Assembly: GCA_035511075.1 (NCBI GenBank) | Contig: DATKFW010000032.1 | Coordinates: 62,001 to 126,000, forward strand | From: DATAUD01 sp035511075 | GTDB lineage: Bacteria > Verrucomicrobiota > Verrucomicrobiia > Limisphaerales > Palsa-1400 | Direction: 5' to 3' | DNA: 64,000 nt | In this document: in pieces, positions 1 to 8,384 of the stretch | Numbering within the stretch: position 1 is the stretch's first letter | Layout of the letters: the number at the start of each line of letters is the position of its first letter | The notes under the pieces: model-generated | Databases searched by the model: none | What the model saw: only the letters and a program-made list of their open reading frames with translations | Told to the model about the DNA's origin: nothing | Program-made: the position numbers and the translations under genes

Positions 1-417
1 GAGGAAGGCATCGTTGCCGGCGGCGGTGTGGCGCTCTTGCGCTGCCTGCCTGCGCTGGAAGCGATGAAGCTCCATGGCGACGAGCAGATCGGCGTCGATA
101 TCGTCAAGCGGGCCATTGAAGAGCCGTTGCGCGCCCTGGCTTCAAACGCGGGAGTCGAAGGTTCGATTGTCGTGCAGGAAGTCAAGCGCCGCAAAGGCAA
201 CGACGGCTACAACGTCAGCACCGGCGACTATGAAGACCTGGTCAAAGCCGGCGTGGTGGACCCCAAGAAAGTCACGCGCACGGCGCTCCAGAACGCGGCG
301 TCAATTGCCGGACTGCTTCTGACGACTGAATGCCTGATCACCGAGATTCCGGAGAAGGATAAACCGGCTCCGGCCCCGGGCGGTCACGGCGGCGGCATGG
401 GCGGAATGGATTACTAA
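1..417 (+). CDS. groL: 60 kDa chaperonin GroEL, C-terminal part
   Basis: The gene enters from the left edge, so only the last 138 codons are seen. The encoded protein is the cytosolic ATP-dependent chaperonin that folds proteins inside a tetradecameric double ring with GroES. Visible are the equatorial-domain block beginning EEGIVAGGGVALLR (frame open from base 1), the segment GYNVSTGDYEDLVKAGVVDP, and ASIAGLLLTTECLITEIPE, all typical of GroEL C-termini. The protein ends in the Gly-Met-rich tail GGHGGGMGGMDY that normally lies in the central cavity. An intrinsic terminator follows 40 bp downstream. Identification is secure; only the missing N-terminal part limits the entry. Confidence 0.97.
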   Translation, partial: EEGIVAGGGVALLRCLPALEAMKLHGDEQIGVDIVKRAIEEPLRALASNAGVEGSIVVQEVKRRKGNDGYNVSTGDYEDLVKAGVVDPKKVTRTALQNAASIAGLLLTTECLITEIPEKDKPAPAPGGHGGGMGGMDY

Positions 418-456
418 GCCGTCAATAATAATTCAGATTGACTGAATGAATTCACG

Positions 457-487
457 CGGGGCCGGCCAATGCCGGCCCCGTTTTTTT
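457..487 (+). terminator. Rho-independent terminator after groL
   Basis: A 10-bp GC stem (CGGGGCCGGC pairing with GCCGGCCCCG) with a CAAT loop is followed directly by seven T residues. It lies 40 bp after the groL stop and should end the groL transcript. Confidence 0.9.
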
Positions 488-601
488 GTACCCGACGTTC
501 CAGGTTATCGCCCGCTTCCTGGCAAAGGATTCCAATTCCCGCTTTTGGAGTTCGTGGGATTGCGCTTCGACAAACGACCCGGTTTCCGGCAAATTTGGAG
601 G

Positions 602-829
602 GTGGAAAAAAAAGTCGGCCGAATTCTACGAAGAATCCGCAACGAACCCGGCCTGAGCACAGACGAGAAATATCTGTTCGCGCGCAGTCTGGCGGCCAGC
701 CCGGACGAACGGTGGCGCATGCACGAGAACTTTCTCCGCTCGCACGACTTATTCACGCGCTCCAGCAGAGAAAAATACGGTTTTAAGTACCTCGTCAGCT
801 TGCCCCTGCTGGAGCAGACGATTCAGTAA
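602..829 (+). CDS. Small hypothetical protein
   Basis: A frame open from 446 crosses the groL terminator, so the upstream portion is unlikely to be translated; the first plausible in-frame start after it is GTG at 602, giving 75 residues. The protein is basic and helical (EKKVGRILRRIRNEPGL, then DEKYLFARSLAASPDERW). No domain was recognised. The DERWxMHE type of sequence occurs in small uncharacterised proteins, but no function can be assigned. Start choice and coding status are both uncertain. Confidence 0.35.
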   Translation: MEKKVGRILRRIRNEPGLSTDEKYLFARSLAASPDERWRMHENFLRSHDLFTRSSREKYGFKYLVSLPLLEQTIQ

Positions 830-887
830 AGGAAGCGCAGTCGCACCCGGAGCTGAGAGTTGAATTGAAACACTACAACACAGAGAA

Positions 888-1097
888 ATGAGTTTGCAGG
901 ACTTAAAGAATGCAGTTGTCGAACTGACGCCCGAGGAGCGATTTGATCTTGAGGCATTTCTTCAACATCTGGCGCACAAAGATGACGAAGCTTACCTTCG
1001 CGAGCTTGATGAAGCCAGTGAGCGGATTGCCGCGGGAAAGGGTGTTTCGCTCGACGAACTCCGCAAAATGGTCGCGGTTCTGGACCAAAAACGCTGA
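888..1097 (+). CDS. Antitoxin-like protein of a type II toxin-antitoxin locus
   Basis: This encodes 69 acidic, helical residues beginning MSLQDLKNAVVELTPEERF. Such a short acidic protein with a LTPEER motif followed by a RelE/ParE-like frame is the layout of addiction modules in which the antitoxin binds and neutralises the toxin and represses the promoter. The downstream toxin frame, beginning 4 bases after this stop, is broken, so the antitoxin may now be an orphan. Length and context support the call; the exact family is not recognised. Confidence 0.55.
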   Translation: MSLQDLKNAVVELTPEERFDLEAFLQHLAHKDDEAYLRELDEASERIAAGKGVSLDELRKMVAVLDQKR

Positions 1098-1100
1098 ATT

Positions 1101-1372
1101 TTGATCGGCAATTACACAGTCGTCATCGACACTGTATGCTTGGAGGTGCTATTTGGCTCGTCGCGACGCGGGGTCGCCAATTTCTTCTTCGACTATTTGA
1201 TTCGTTTGCTTCCGACCCGTATCAAAAGGGAGAATACATCGAAACGTCGCCCGTAGGTCGAGAATACCAGATCAGGGTTGCTGCGCCGTTTATCGTTACG
1301 TATTGGGCCGACCACGCCGTTCGGCAAGTTCAGATCGTCAAGATCATTTTGATCCCCGGGCAGCGTCAATAA
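1101..1372 (+). pseudogene. Frameshifted RelE/ParE-like toxin
   Basis: Translation from TTG 1101 gives LIGNYTVVIDTVCLEVLFG and then loses homology-like sense. From about 1170 a different frame carries RQFLLRLFDSFASDPYQKG, EYIETSPVGREYQIRV and FIVTYWADHAVRQVQIVKI to the stop at 1370-1372. Together the two halves make a roughly 90-residue RelE/ParE-type mRNA interferase or gyrase-poison fold. Joining them requires one extra base, and a GGGG run at 1170-1173 lies at the join, so a one-base deletion there is the simplest explanation. A sequencing error is the alternative. The gene converges on dxr. Confidence 0.6.
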
Positions 1373-1395
1373 TAAGGCGGCGAAGCCGAAGGCAA

Positions 1396-2529
1396 TCACG
1401 AAGCTTCCTGGCGCGCCCAGGCGTCGGCCTCCAGGATTTGCTCCAGGCGCGGCCGGGCCACCACGGCATGGCGATCCATGACGCGCGCGACGGTCCCGCT
1501 GATTTCCGGAAAACTAATGCGGCCCTCCACAAACGCGTTTACGGCGGTCTCGTTGGCGGCGTTGAGGACGGCTGGCAATGTGCCTCCGGCCTCGCCGGCC
1601 TTTTGCGCCAAGTCGAGCGCCGGGAAGCGTTCCCGATCCGGTTCCTCGAAGGTCAACTGCCCGAGTTTGGCCAGGTTGGTCTGGACGCGCTCGCTGGACA
1701 CGCGCGCGGGATAGGTCAGCGCATATTGGATCGGCAGGCACATGTCCGGCGTCGAAAGCTGTGCCAGCATGGAGCCATCAACAAACTCGACAAGCGAATG
1801 CACGATGCTTTGCGGGTGGATCACGACGCGGACCCGCCCGATTTCAATGTCGAAGAGCCAGCGGGCTTCGATCATTTCCAGTCCCTTGTTGAAAAGAGTC
1901 GCCGAGTCGATGGTGATTTTCCGTCCCATTACCCAGGACGGATGCCGCAGGGCGCGTTCGACAGTGATGGCCGGAAATTCCTCCTTGGGAGTCGAACGAA
2001 AAGGTCCGCCCGATGCTGTCAACCATAACGCGCGAACCGTTTCCGGCGCTTTGCCATCCAGACATTGGAAGATGGCGGAGTGTTCGCTATCGACGGCCAG
2101 GACGCGGACCCCGTTTTTTTGCGCCTCTCGCATGACGATTTCCCCGGCCATTACGAGAATTTCCTTGGAGGCGACGGCGATGTCCTTGCCCGCGCGAATA
2201 GCCGCCAACGCGGGTTGCAACCCGGCGGTGCCGACGATGGCAATGAGCACGATGTCGGCGGCGGGCAGCGTGGCCAGGGCCAGCAGACCTTCCTTGCCGG
2301 CGTGAACGCGTGTGGATGTCCCCAGGGTGTTCTCCAATTCGCGGGCCTTTTCGGGATCGGCGATGGAAATGGCGGTCGGCCGGTGTTTAAGAGTCTGCTT
2401 GAGCAGCAATTCGGCATTGTTGCCGGCCGCAAGACCAACCAATTGGATATGCCCGGGCAGGTCTTCCGCGACTTTGATCGTGCTGGTGCCGATGGAGCCG
2501 GTGCATCCGAGAAGAACGACACGTTTCAT
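1396..2529 (-). CDS. dxr: 1-deoxy-D-xylulose 5-phosphate reductoisomerase
   Basis: Dxr converts DXP to 2-C-methyl-D-erythritol 4-phosphate with NADPH, the committed step of the non-mevalonate isoprenoid pathway. The 377-residue protein starts MKRVVLLGCTGSIG, giving the NADPH-binding GxxGxxG at the N-terminus. The metal/substrate region VDSEHSAIFQCL, the LTASGGPFR loop, HPSWVMGRKITIDSATLFNK and HPQSIVHSLVEFVDG are all present. ATG 2529 was chosen because the open frame upstream is shadow sequence inside lpxA. It follows lpxA with one base between, so it is the last gene of a lipid A plus isoprenoid operon. It is the known target of fosmidomycin; an Fsr-type exporter lies at 28.5 kb, but the two are not linked. 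Confidence 0.96.
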   Translation of the reverse strand: MKRVVLLGCTGSIGTSTIKVAEDLPGHIQLVGLAAGNNAELLLKQTLKHRPTAISIADPEKARELENTLGTSTRVHAGKEGLLALATLPAADIVLIAIVGTAGLQPALAAIRAGKDIAVASKEILVMAGEIVMREAQKNGVRVLAVDSEHSAIFQCLDGKAPETVRALWLTASGGPFRSTPKEEFPAITVERALRHPSWVMGRKITIDSATLFNKGLEMIEARWLFDIEIGRVRVVIHPQSIVHSLVEFVDGSMLAQLSTPDMCLPIQYALTYPARVSSERVQTNLAKLGQLTFEEPDRERFPALDLAQKAGEAGGTLPAVLNAANETAVNAFVEGRISFPEISGTVARVMDRHAVVARPRLEQILEADAWARQEAS

Positions 2530-2530
2530 A

Positions 2531-3298
2531 TCATTTGCACACGCCCCTCTGGCTCGCGCGGACGAATTCCACCAAATGCAGCACTTCCGGGACGGGGGGC
2601 ACCTCTGATTCGATTCTTGACAGGGCGTTCGAAACGGTGAGGCTGTCGCGGAAGAGGATTTTGTAGGCTTGTTTGAGCGCCGATTGCGCTTCCTCCGCAA
2701 CGCCGTTGCGTTCCAGCCCGACTTTATTGATGGTCCGGGTCCTTGCGGGATTACCGTCGGCCATCATATAGGGCGGCACGTCCTGCACGACCTTTGAACA
2801 CCCGCCGATGATTGACATGGTCCCGATCCGGCAAAATTGATGCACCGCCGCCAGGCCGCCGATCACCGCCCGGTCTTCCACCTGGATGTGGCCGGCCAGC
2901 GTCGCGACGTTGGACATGATGATGTGGTTGCCGAGGGTGACGTTATGCGCGATGTGGCTGTAGGCCAGGATGTGATTGTGCGAGCCAATCGTCGTGACCT
3001 CGCCGTCGCCCGTGGCGCTGTGGATGGTGACATATTCGCGGAAAGTGTTGTTGGCGCCGATTTTCGTCCACGTCACCCCGCCTTTCCATTTCAAATCCTG
3101 CGTTTTCAATCCAATGCTGGCGAAGGGAAAAATTTCGTTGTTTTCGCCCAGCGTGGTATGCCCATCGATGACCACGTGGGAGTGCAGGCGGCAACCGGCG
3201 CCCAGCGTCACATTTTCGCCAATGACGCAGTACGGCCCAATGACGCAGCCGGCGCCAATCTGGGCCCTGGGATGAATTACCGCGGTGGGAGCGATCAT
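2531..3298 (-). CDS. lpxA: Acyl-ACP--UDP-N-acetylglucosamine O-acyltransferase
   Basis: LpxA transfers a 3-hydroxyacyl chain from ACP to UDP-GlcNAc, the first step of lipid A synthesis in the cytosol. The 255 residues match the usual length. The N-terminal two thirds are hexapeptide repeats of the left-handed beta-helix (IHPRAQIGAGCVIGPYCVIG onward). The helix carries HNHILAYSHIAHNVTLGNH, which contains the conserved catalytic histidine region, and it is followed by a helical C-terminus (VGLERNGVAEEAQSALKQAY). It lies 14 bases after the lpxC/fabZ gene and one base before dxr, so the three are almost certainly co-transcribed. Identification is firm. Confidence 0.96.
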   Translation of the reverse strand: MIAPTAVIHPRAQIGAGCVIGPYCVIGENVTLGAGCRLHSHVVIDGHTTLGENNEIFPFASIGLKTQDLKWKGGVTWTKIGANNTFREYVTIHSATGDGEVTTIGSHNHILAYSHIAHNVTLGNHIIMSNVATLAGHIQVEDRAVIGGLAAVHQFCRIGTMSIIGGCSKVVQDVPPYMMADGNPARTRTINKVGLERNGVAEEAQSALKQAYKILFRDSLTVSNALSRIESEVPPVPEVLHLVEFVRASQRGVCK

Positions 3299-3312
3299 AA
3301 GGGAGTCAAAGT

Positions 3313-4695
3313 CTAACGATCAATCAGCATGAATGTCACTTCCGCCTCGCTTACGGTTTCGCCGTTGACCAGGCATGTCCCTTTTGCCTTGCCGATTTTT
3401 CCGCGCGATTTGGTCAATTCGACGTCGATGACGAGTGTGTCGCCCGGTCGCACCGGCTTGCGCCAGCGCACGCTTTCGGCGGACATGAAGTAGGCCAGCT
3501 TGCCGAAGTTCTCGGCCTGGCGCAGCATCAGCACGCCGGCCACCTGTGCGATGGCTTCCAGTTGGAGCACGCCGGGCATGATCGGCCGGCCCGGGAAATG
3601 ACCCTGGAAAAACGGCTCGTTGGCGGTCACATTCTTGATGCCGACGATCTTGCTGCCGTCGATCTTGATGATTTTGTCCACCATCAAGAACGGGTAGCGA
3701 TGCGGCAGAATCTTCATCAACCGTTCGGTATCCAGTTCGTCGCCGTCGCGAATCGCAACGGCATCGCCCTCGGATTTTCCTGCCTGCGCCGGCGGGGTGA
3801 AACTACCGGCCGCTTCGATTGGTTTGCGCAATTGCTGCCAAAGTTGGCGGGCCACTTCGCAGTTGGCATTGTGGCTCGGCTTGACAGCGATCACGTGTCC
3901 GGCAATCGGCCGGCCCACCAGCGACAAATCGCCGATGATATCCAATATTTTGTGCCGGACAAATTCCTCGCGGTACCGCAACGGCTCGGTCGTCAGGATG
4001 GCGTCATCGCGGATGACGACGGCATTTTCGAGGCTGCCGCCTTTAATCAACCCATTCTTGATGAGGAACTCGATCTCCTCAAAAAAGCAAAACGTCCGCG
4101 CGTCGGCCAGGTCCCGTTCCCAGGTATCCGGCGTCACGTCGACGCTGAAGAACTGTGTGAAACGCCCCTTGGCATCGGCGCTGGTGCAAGAGATTTTAAA
4201 CCCCTCATGAGGGAAAACCGAAATGCTCGTCTCCTCCTTCTGATAGGAGACGGGCGATTGCACGTAGAACACTTCCCGCGGCTCGTCCTGGGGGGCCGCG
4301 CCGGCGCTTTTGATCATTTTGACGTACTGGCGCGCGCTGCCGTCGGCGATCGGCGGTTCGTTGGCGTCCAGTTCAATGACCGCGTTATCGATCCCGCTTC
4401 CGGCCAGGGCCGCCAGCACGTGCTCGACGGTATGGATTTTGGCATTGCCTTTGGAGAGGGAGGTGGACCGATTGGTCGTGCTGACGTACTCGACGCGAGC
4501 CTCGATTTCAGGGCTGCCTTCCAAGTCCACGCGCCGGAAGCGGACGCCGGAACCGGGCGGCGCGGGCAGGAACGTCATGTTCACCCGGTTGCCGCTATGT
4601 AGCCCGACCCCGGAGAAACTGGCCGCTTGCCGCAGAGTCTGTTGATGAAGCACGCTGGGCATTAAAGCTATCGCGCCGGGACTTGGCAAGCTCAT
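3313..4695 (-). CDS. lpxC/fabZ: Bifunctional LpxC deacetylase / FabZ dehydratase
   Basis: One 460-residue protein joins two enzymes. Residues about 12-300 are LpxC, the zinc deacetylase committing UDP-3-O-acyl-GlcNAc to lipid A; zinc-site motifs HTVEHVLAALAG, RHKILDIIGDLSL and PSHNANCEVAR are visible. Residues 319-460 are FabZ, the 3-hydroxyacyl-ACP dehydratase, with PHRYPFLMVD and FFQGHFPGRPIMPGVLQLEA (catalytic His about 366, Glu about 380). The fusion is known from other bacteria such as Bacteroidetes. It couples use of the hydroxyacyl-ACP branch point between fatty acid and lipid A synthesis. ATG 4695 is chosen; ATG 4662 is an alternative. The gene is divergent from the restriction enzyme gene and heads the lpxA-dxr operon. 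Confidence 0.94.
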   Translation of the reverse strand: MSLPSPGAIALMPSVLHQQTLRQAASFSGVGLHSGNRVNMTFLPAPPGSGVRFRRVDLEGSPEIEARVEYVSTTNRSTSLSKGNAKIHTVEHVLAALAGSGIDNAVIELDANEPPIADGSARQYVKMIKSAGAAPQDEPREVFYVQSPVSYQKEETSISVFPHEGFKISCTSADAKGRFTQFFSVDVTPDTWERDLADARTFCFFEEIEFLIKNGLIKGGSLENAVVIRDDAILTTEPLRYREEFVRHKILDIIGDLSLVGRPIAGHVIAVKPSHNANCEVARQLWQQLRKPIEAAGSFTPPAQAGKSEGDAVAIRDGDELDTERLMKILPHRYPFLMVDKIIKIDGSKIVGIKNVTANEPFFQGHFPGRPIMPGVLQLEAIAQVAGVLMLRQAENFGKLAYFMSAESVRWRKPVRPGDTLVIDVELTKSRGKIGKAKGTCLVNGETVSEAEVTFMLIDR

Positions 4696-4772
4696 GGTCG
4701 CCGTCGGCTTTCCGTCTGTGCTTGAAAAGATTGGAATCACTGCGAAAATGCCTGTCACAAAATTCGTTTTCA

Positions 4773-7700
4773 GTGAAGCCCGACGACATACTAACCGCCC
4801 TTCAAGACCTGACCGCGCGCGAGCGGATCGAGTTTCTCGCGCCCGGTTCCGTTCCCCTTTCGCTTTCGTCGTATCCCCCGATTGCAAAATATCTGCTGGA
4901 CCTCAAGAACGGATCAAAACCCGAGACAGCCGCGGAAGACCTTTTTTCCGCCCTTTGCAAAGACCTGCTGGGATTTCTGCCAACGCGGCAGGTGGGGTTG
5001 ACGGAAGGGTATGTCGATTTCATGCTGCCCGACCCGACCGGCCAGCCTGTCCCGCTCGAACTCAAGCTCTTGTTCCAACGCGACGGACCTGACGCCCTTT
5101 GGCGCGGCACCACCAATCCCAGGAACCACTTTGCCCAGGTCAAAAAATATCTTCGCGATCACGAATACGTGGTGCTCACTGACCTCCGCACCGCCTGGGT
5201 TTTTGGCGCGCGCGATTTTTATTTTGAGAACAAGGCGTTTGCGGAACTGCCGTTTGCCGACTTTTTCGCGCGCTGCCGTGAAACGCGGGGCGTGCTGGAC
5301 ACGCTGCGCCGAGTTGAAGACACAGCGGAAAAACCTGAATTGGAACAGCAATTTTTCGAAGACCTCAAAATCTGGTTCAATGAATTCGACAGGGTTAAAT
5401 GGACGCCGCCGGAGTTGGCCACCGAATCCATCATCCTTCTCATCAACAAGCTCATTTTCGCGCGGACCATCGAGGATTTTGGCCTGGTGCCCTACCGCTT
5501 TACGCAGGACGAATACGCCCGGCAAACCAAGCATTGGGAAGCCAAAGGGCCCCATCGGATCGTTCCCAAATTTCTGGAGGATTTTGAGGACTTTTTCGAC
5601 GAATATTACGATACGGAAATCTTCTCCGCCCGCATTTGGGAGCGCCTCAATAAAGACCCGGGCAACCTGAAGCGATTTTGTGAGAAATTGAATTTTGTCC
5701 TCGGCGTCAATGTTTGGGACCAGGCCTTCACACGCGGCATCGTTCATTACAACTACCGGAGGATTGATGAGGATATCTTCGGCAAAAGCTACGAAATGTT
5801 CCTGGCATCCAATCGCAAAGACGAAGGCATATACTACACGCCCGCCTCCATCACCGGCCCGATGGCCGATTCCCTGGTTGATTCGCTGGCCGGGCAAACG
5901 GTGGACGGCATTTGCGCCGCCGTCGGCAGCCAGACTTGCGATTTCGTCCGCGCCGGCCAGCTTATGGCGCAGTTGGCCGAAATCCGCGTGGCCGACACCG
6001 CTTGCGGAAGCGGCGGATTTCTCATCAAGGTGCTTCGCGCTTTTTGGCGGCAGTATCGGCGAATCGACGAGGCGAGCGCATGGGTCAGCAAGATTTTGAA
6101 ACCGGAGAACGGGGAACTGTACCTCGCTGAACTTCCGCCCAACGTCGAGGCTGCGCTGGCCTTTCGTCGCAACCAGCATATCGACGACCGCCGCGTTCTC
6201 ATCGCGCGAATTCTTCTGCGCCATGTTTTCGGTGTGGACAAGGACCCCGGCGCGATTGAAGTCGCCAAGACCAACATCTGGAAGGAAGCCGTCAAACTTT
6301 CCCCGGCGGACTACAACTATCGCCTGCTCAAGACCGACGTGGTCCGAATCCTGCCTAATCTCGAACTCAATTTCGCGGCCGCCGATTCGCTGGTCGATGT
6401 GGAATTGGAAAGGCAAGCCGCCTGGCTGGCCGAATACCACCAGGCCGAGTTGAAAAAGCTCTCCGACCTGCGCGCCCGCTACATCGAAAGCCCGACAGAC
6501 CACGCGCCGCTGGACGAAGCGCTGGCCTTGCGCGCCAAAATCCGGACCAACTTCATCGAGCACTTTCAAAACGAAAATCTGCCATGCGACCCTGCTGGTT
6601 TCGCGCTTCACTTCTGGCCCTGCTGGTTCAGCGCCGACGGCAAACCCGCGAAAACCCCCGGCTTTGACGGCATCATCGGCAACCCGCCTTGGGAGGGCTT
6701 CAAGCCAATCCGCAAGGAGTTCGCAGCGAATTTATACCGTGACAAACCGCAATTCAGCAAAATGGGAATGGACGGGCCGGCGTTCGAGCAATGGTTTGAG
6801 GCTGAATTGAAAGACAGTGCCGAGTTCGCCGCCCTTTGGCGCAAGCACGAGGAATACTATGAGCGGCACAGGGCCTTTTTCGGCGCGCGATACATACGCC
6901 AAGGCACGGGCGACTGGAACTTGTTCAAGCTGTTCATCGAAGGCGACCTGCTGCTGGTTCGTCAGGGCGGTCAATTTTCGCTGCTTGTTCCCAGCGGATT
7001 TCAGACGGATGAGGGTTGCGCCGCTCTTCGCCGCTGGTTCACCACCGAGCATCGACTGGACGAGCTGACCTCCTTCGAAAATCGCGGCTATACTGTGGTG
7101 GAGAACGGACGTGAAAAGACGAAGCACATCTTCCCCGATGTGGACGGTCGCTTCAAGTTCGGCTTTTTTAAAGTCGTGAAAGGTGCGCCGACGCCGGAAA
7201 ACCACATCGTTAATGCGCGATTTTATCTTCATGACCCGACGGACGCGTTCTCCGCGCCAATTGGCTACAGTCTTGAAATGGTGTCCGCATTCTCTCCGGA
7301 AAACTTGGCGTTCATGGAGTTTCGCTCAACGAAGGATTATGATCTTGCCAGAAAAATTCGGGGTAGCCATCCCCTCCTCAAAACCCTTGGCCTCCGATTC
7401 CGGCGCGAGCTTCATTTGACGGGCGACGCGAAATTCCTGCACAAGATTGGAACCAAGAAACTGGGACCTGATCTGATGCCACTCTTGGAAGGGAAATCCA
7501 TCTTCCAGTACGATTCTAAATATTCCCCGCCGTCCTGGTTTGTGGAAGAGAGCGAAGTCCGGGTCGAACTGATGCGCAAAGAGGTTTTCCGCATTGGGGA
7601 CTTCGTCCGCGATGCCGGGACCAACGTCTTTGAAGGAAATCCGCAACCGAAGACGCGCGAAGAACTTGAGACAGCCATTCAAACTGTCTTCACGAGGCGA

Positions 7701-8240
7701 GGGTTCAAACTTCATTACGAATTCGAGCGGCTGGCATATCGCGAGGTCGGAAGTTCGACGAACGAGCGCACGCTGATCGCCTCCATTCTGCCTTCGCGGG
7801 CGTGCTTCAGTCACAAACTCATGTATTTGACTCCATGCCGCTACTCTTTGGGAACAAATGGCAAATTGGAGCAAGTCGAAACACCCCTGCCAGATGCCCT
7901 TGCGCTACTGACGCTTATGAATTCGCTGACATTGAATTTCTATGTCCGCAGTAAGGTGTCAACTGGCGTCAGTATCCATCACCTCTACGAGCTTCCGATT
8001 CCTGAGATCAAGGCCGCCGCCCGAAAGCAACTCGTGTCTTGGGCGAACAGGCTCTTAAAAAATCCGCGCGACGTAAACGAGCGCGCCGCGTTGGAGGTCT
8101 TCATAGCCCGCGAGCTATACGGACTGTCGCTGGACGACTGGAAACACCTCACTGGCACATTCACTTTCGGCAGCGGCGAAACCAAAGCCGAGTTGGATGA
8201 AATTATCCGCTTATCCCTGGCACTCTGGATTGGTGCGTAA
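4773..8240 (+). CDS. Type IIG-like restriction endonuclease / adenine methyltransferase
   Basis: A single 1155-residue chain appears to cut and methylate DNA. Near the N-terminus YVDFMLPD (about residue 82) and PLELKLL (about 95-101) form a PD-(D/E)xK-type nuclease signature. The methyltransferase part has the AdoMet-binding motif ADTACGSGGFL (about 406) and catalytic NPPW (about 637), the N6-adenine/N4-cytosine class. The C-terminal 400 residues would hold the target recognition domain. GTG 4773 is preferred; an earlier in-frame ATG at 4683 would overlap the divergent lpxC start. No separate specificity or restriction subunit lies nearby, which supports a stand-alone Eco57I-like enzyme. A BREX PglX-type methylase has similar size, but no BREX partners are in the window. 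Confidence 0.8.
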   Translation: MKPDDILTALQDLTARERIEFLAPGSVPLSLSSYPPIAKYLLDLKNGSKPETAAEDLFSALCKDLLGFLPTRQVGLTEGYVDFMLPDPTGQPVPLELKLLFQRDGPDALWRGTTNPRNHFAQVKKYLRDHEYVVLTDLRTAWVFGARDFYFENKAFAELPFADFFARCRETRGVLDTLRRVEDTAEKPELEQQFFEDLKIWFNEFDRVKWTPPELATESIILLINKLIFARTIEDFGLVPYRFTQDEYARQTKHWEAKGPHRIVPKFLEDFEDFFDEYYDTEIFSARIWERLNKDPGNLKRFCEKLNFVLGVNVWDQAFTRGIVHYNYRRIDEDIFGKSYEMFLASNRKDEGIYYTPASITGPMADSLVDSLAGQTVDGICAAVGSQTCDFVRAGQLMAQLAEIRVADTACGSGGFLIKVLRAFWRQYRRIDEASAWVSKILKPENGELYLAELPPNVEAALAFRRNQHIDDRRVLIARILLRHVFGVDKDPGAIEVAKTNIWKEAVKLSPADYNYRLLKTDVVRILPNLELNFAAADSLVDVELERQAAWLAEYHQAELKKLSDLRARYIESPTDHAPLDEALALRAKIRTNFIEHFQNENLPCDPAGFALHFWPCWFSADGKPAKTPGFDGIIGNPPWEGFKPIRKEFAANLYRDKPQFSKMGMDGPAFEQWFEAELKDSAEFAALWRKHEEYYERHRAFFGARYIRQGTGDWNLFKLFIEGDLLLVRQGGQFSLLVPSGFQTDEGCAALRRWFTTEHRLDELTSFENRGYTVVENGREKTKHIFPDVDGRFKFGFFKVVKGAPTPENHIVNARFYLHDPTDAFSAPIGYSLEMVSAFSPENLAFMEFRSTKDYDLARKIRGSHPLLKTLGLRFRRELHLTGDAKFLHKIGTKKLGPDLMPLLEGKSIFQYDSKYSPPSWFVEESEVRVELMRKEVFRIGDFVRDAGTNVFEGNPQPKTREELETAIQTVFTRRGFKLHYEFERLAYREVGSSTNERTLIASILPSRACFSHKLMYLTPCRYSLGTNGKLEQVETPLPDALALLTLMNSLTLNFYVRSKVSTGVSIHHLYELPIPEIKAAARKQLVSWANRLLKNPRDVNERAALEVFIARELYGLSLDDWKHLTGTFTFGSGETKAELDEIIRLSLALWIGA

Positions 8241-8384
8241 CCGCCAAGGGGGCTCCGCCTTATCCGCCAGCTTCAGCGGCCACCGAAAAAAGATGCGATA
8301 AAATCGCCGTTCGGCTCATCCTCGCGCCCCAACGCTCTTGGGGGTTGAAATCCTGTAACGAACAGGTCATTTTTCTTCCACGTC

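Noticed and set aside
446..601. Upstream part of the frame ending at 829
   Set aside because: It passes through the groL terminator and lacks protein-like composition there.
4683..8240. BREX or Pgl phage-defence locus
   Set aside because: The protein size resembles PglX, but no brxC, pglZ or other BREX genes flank it.
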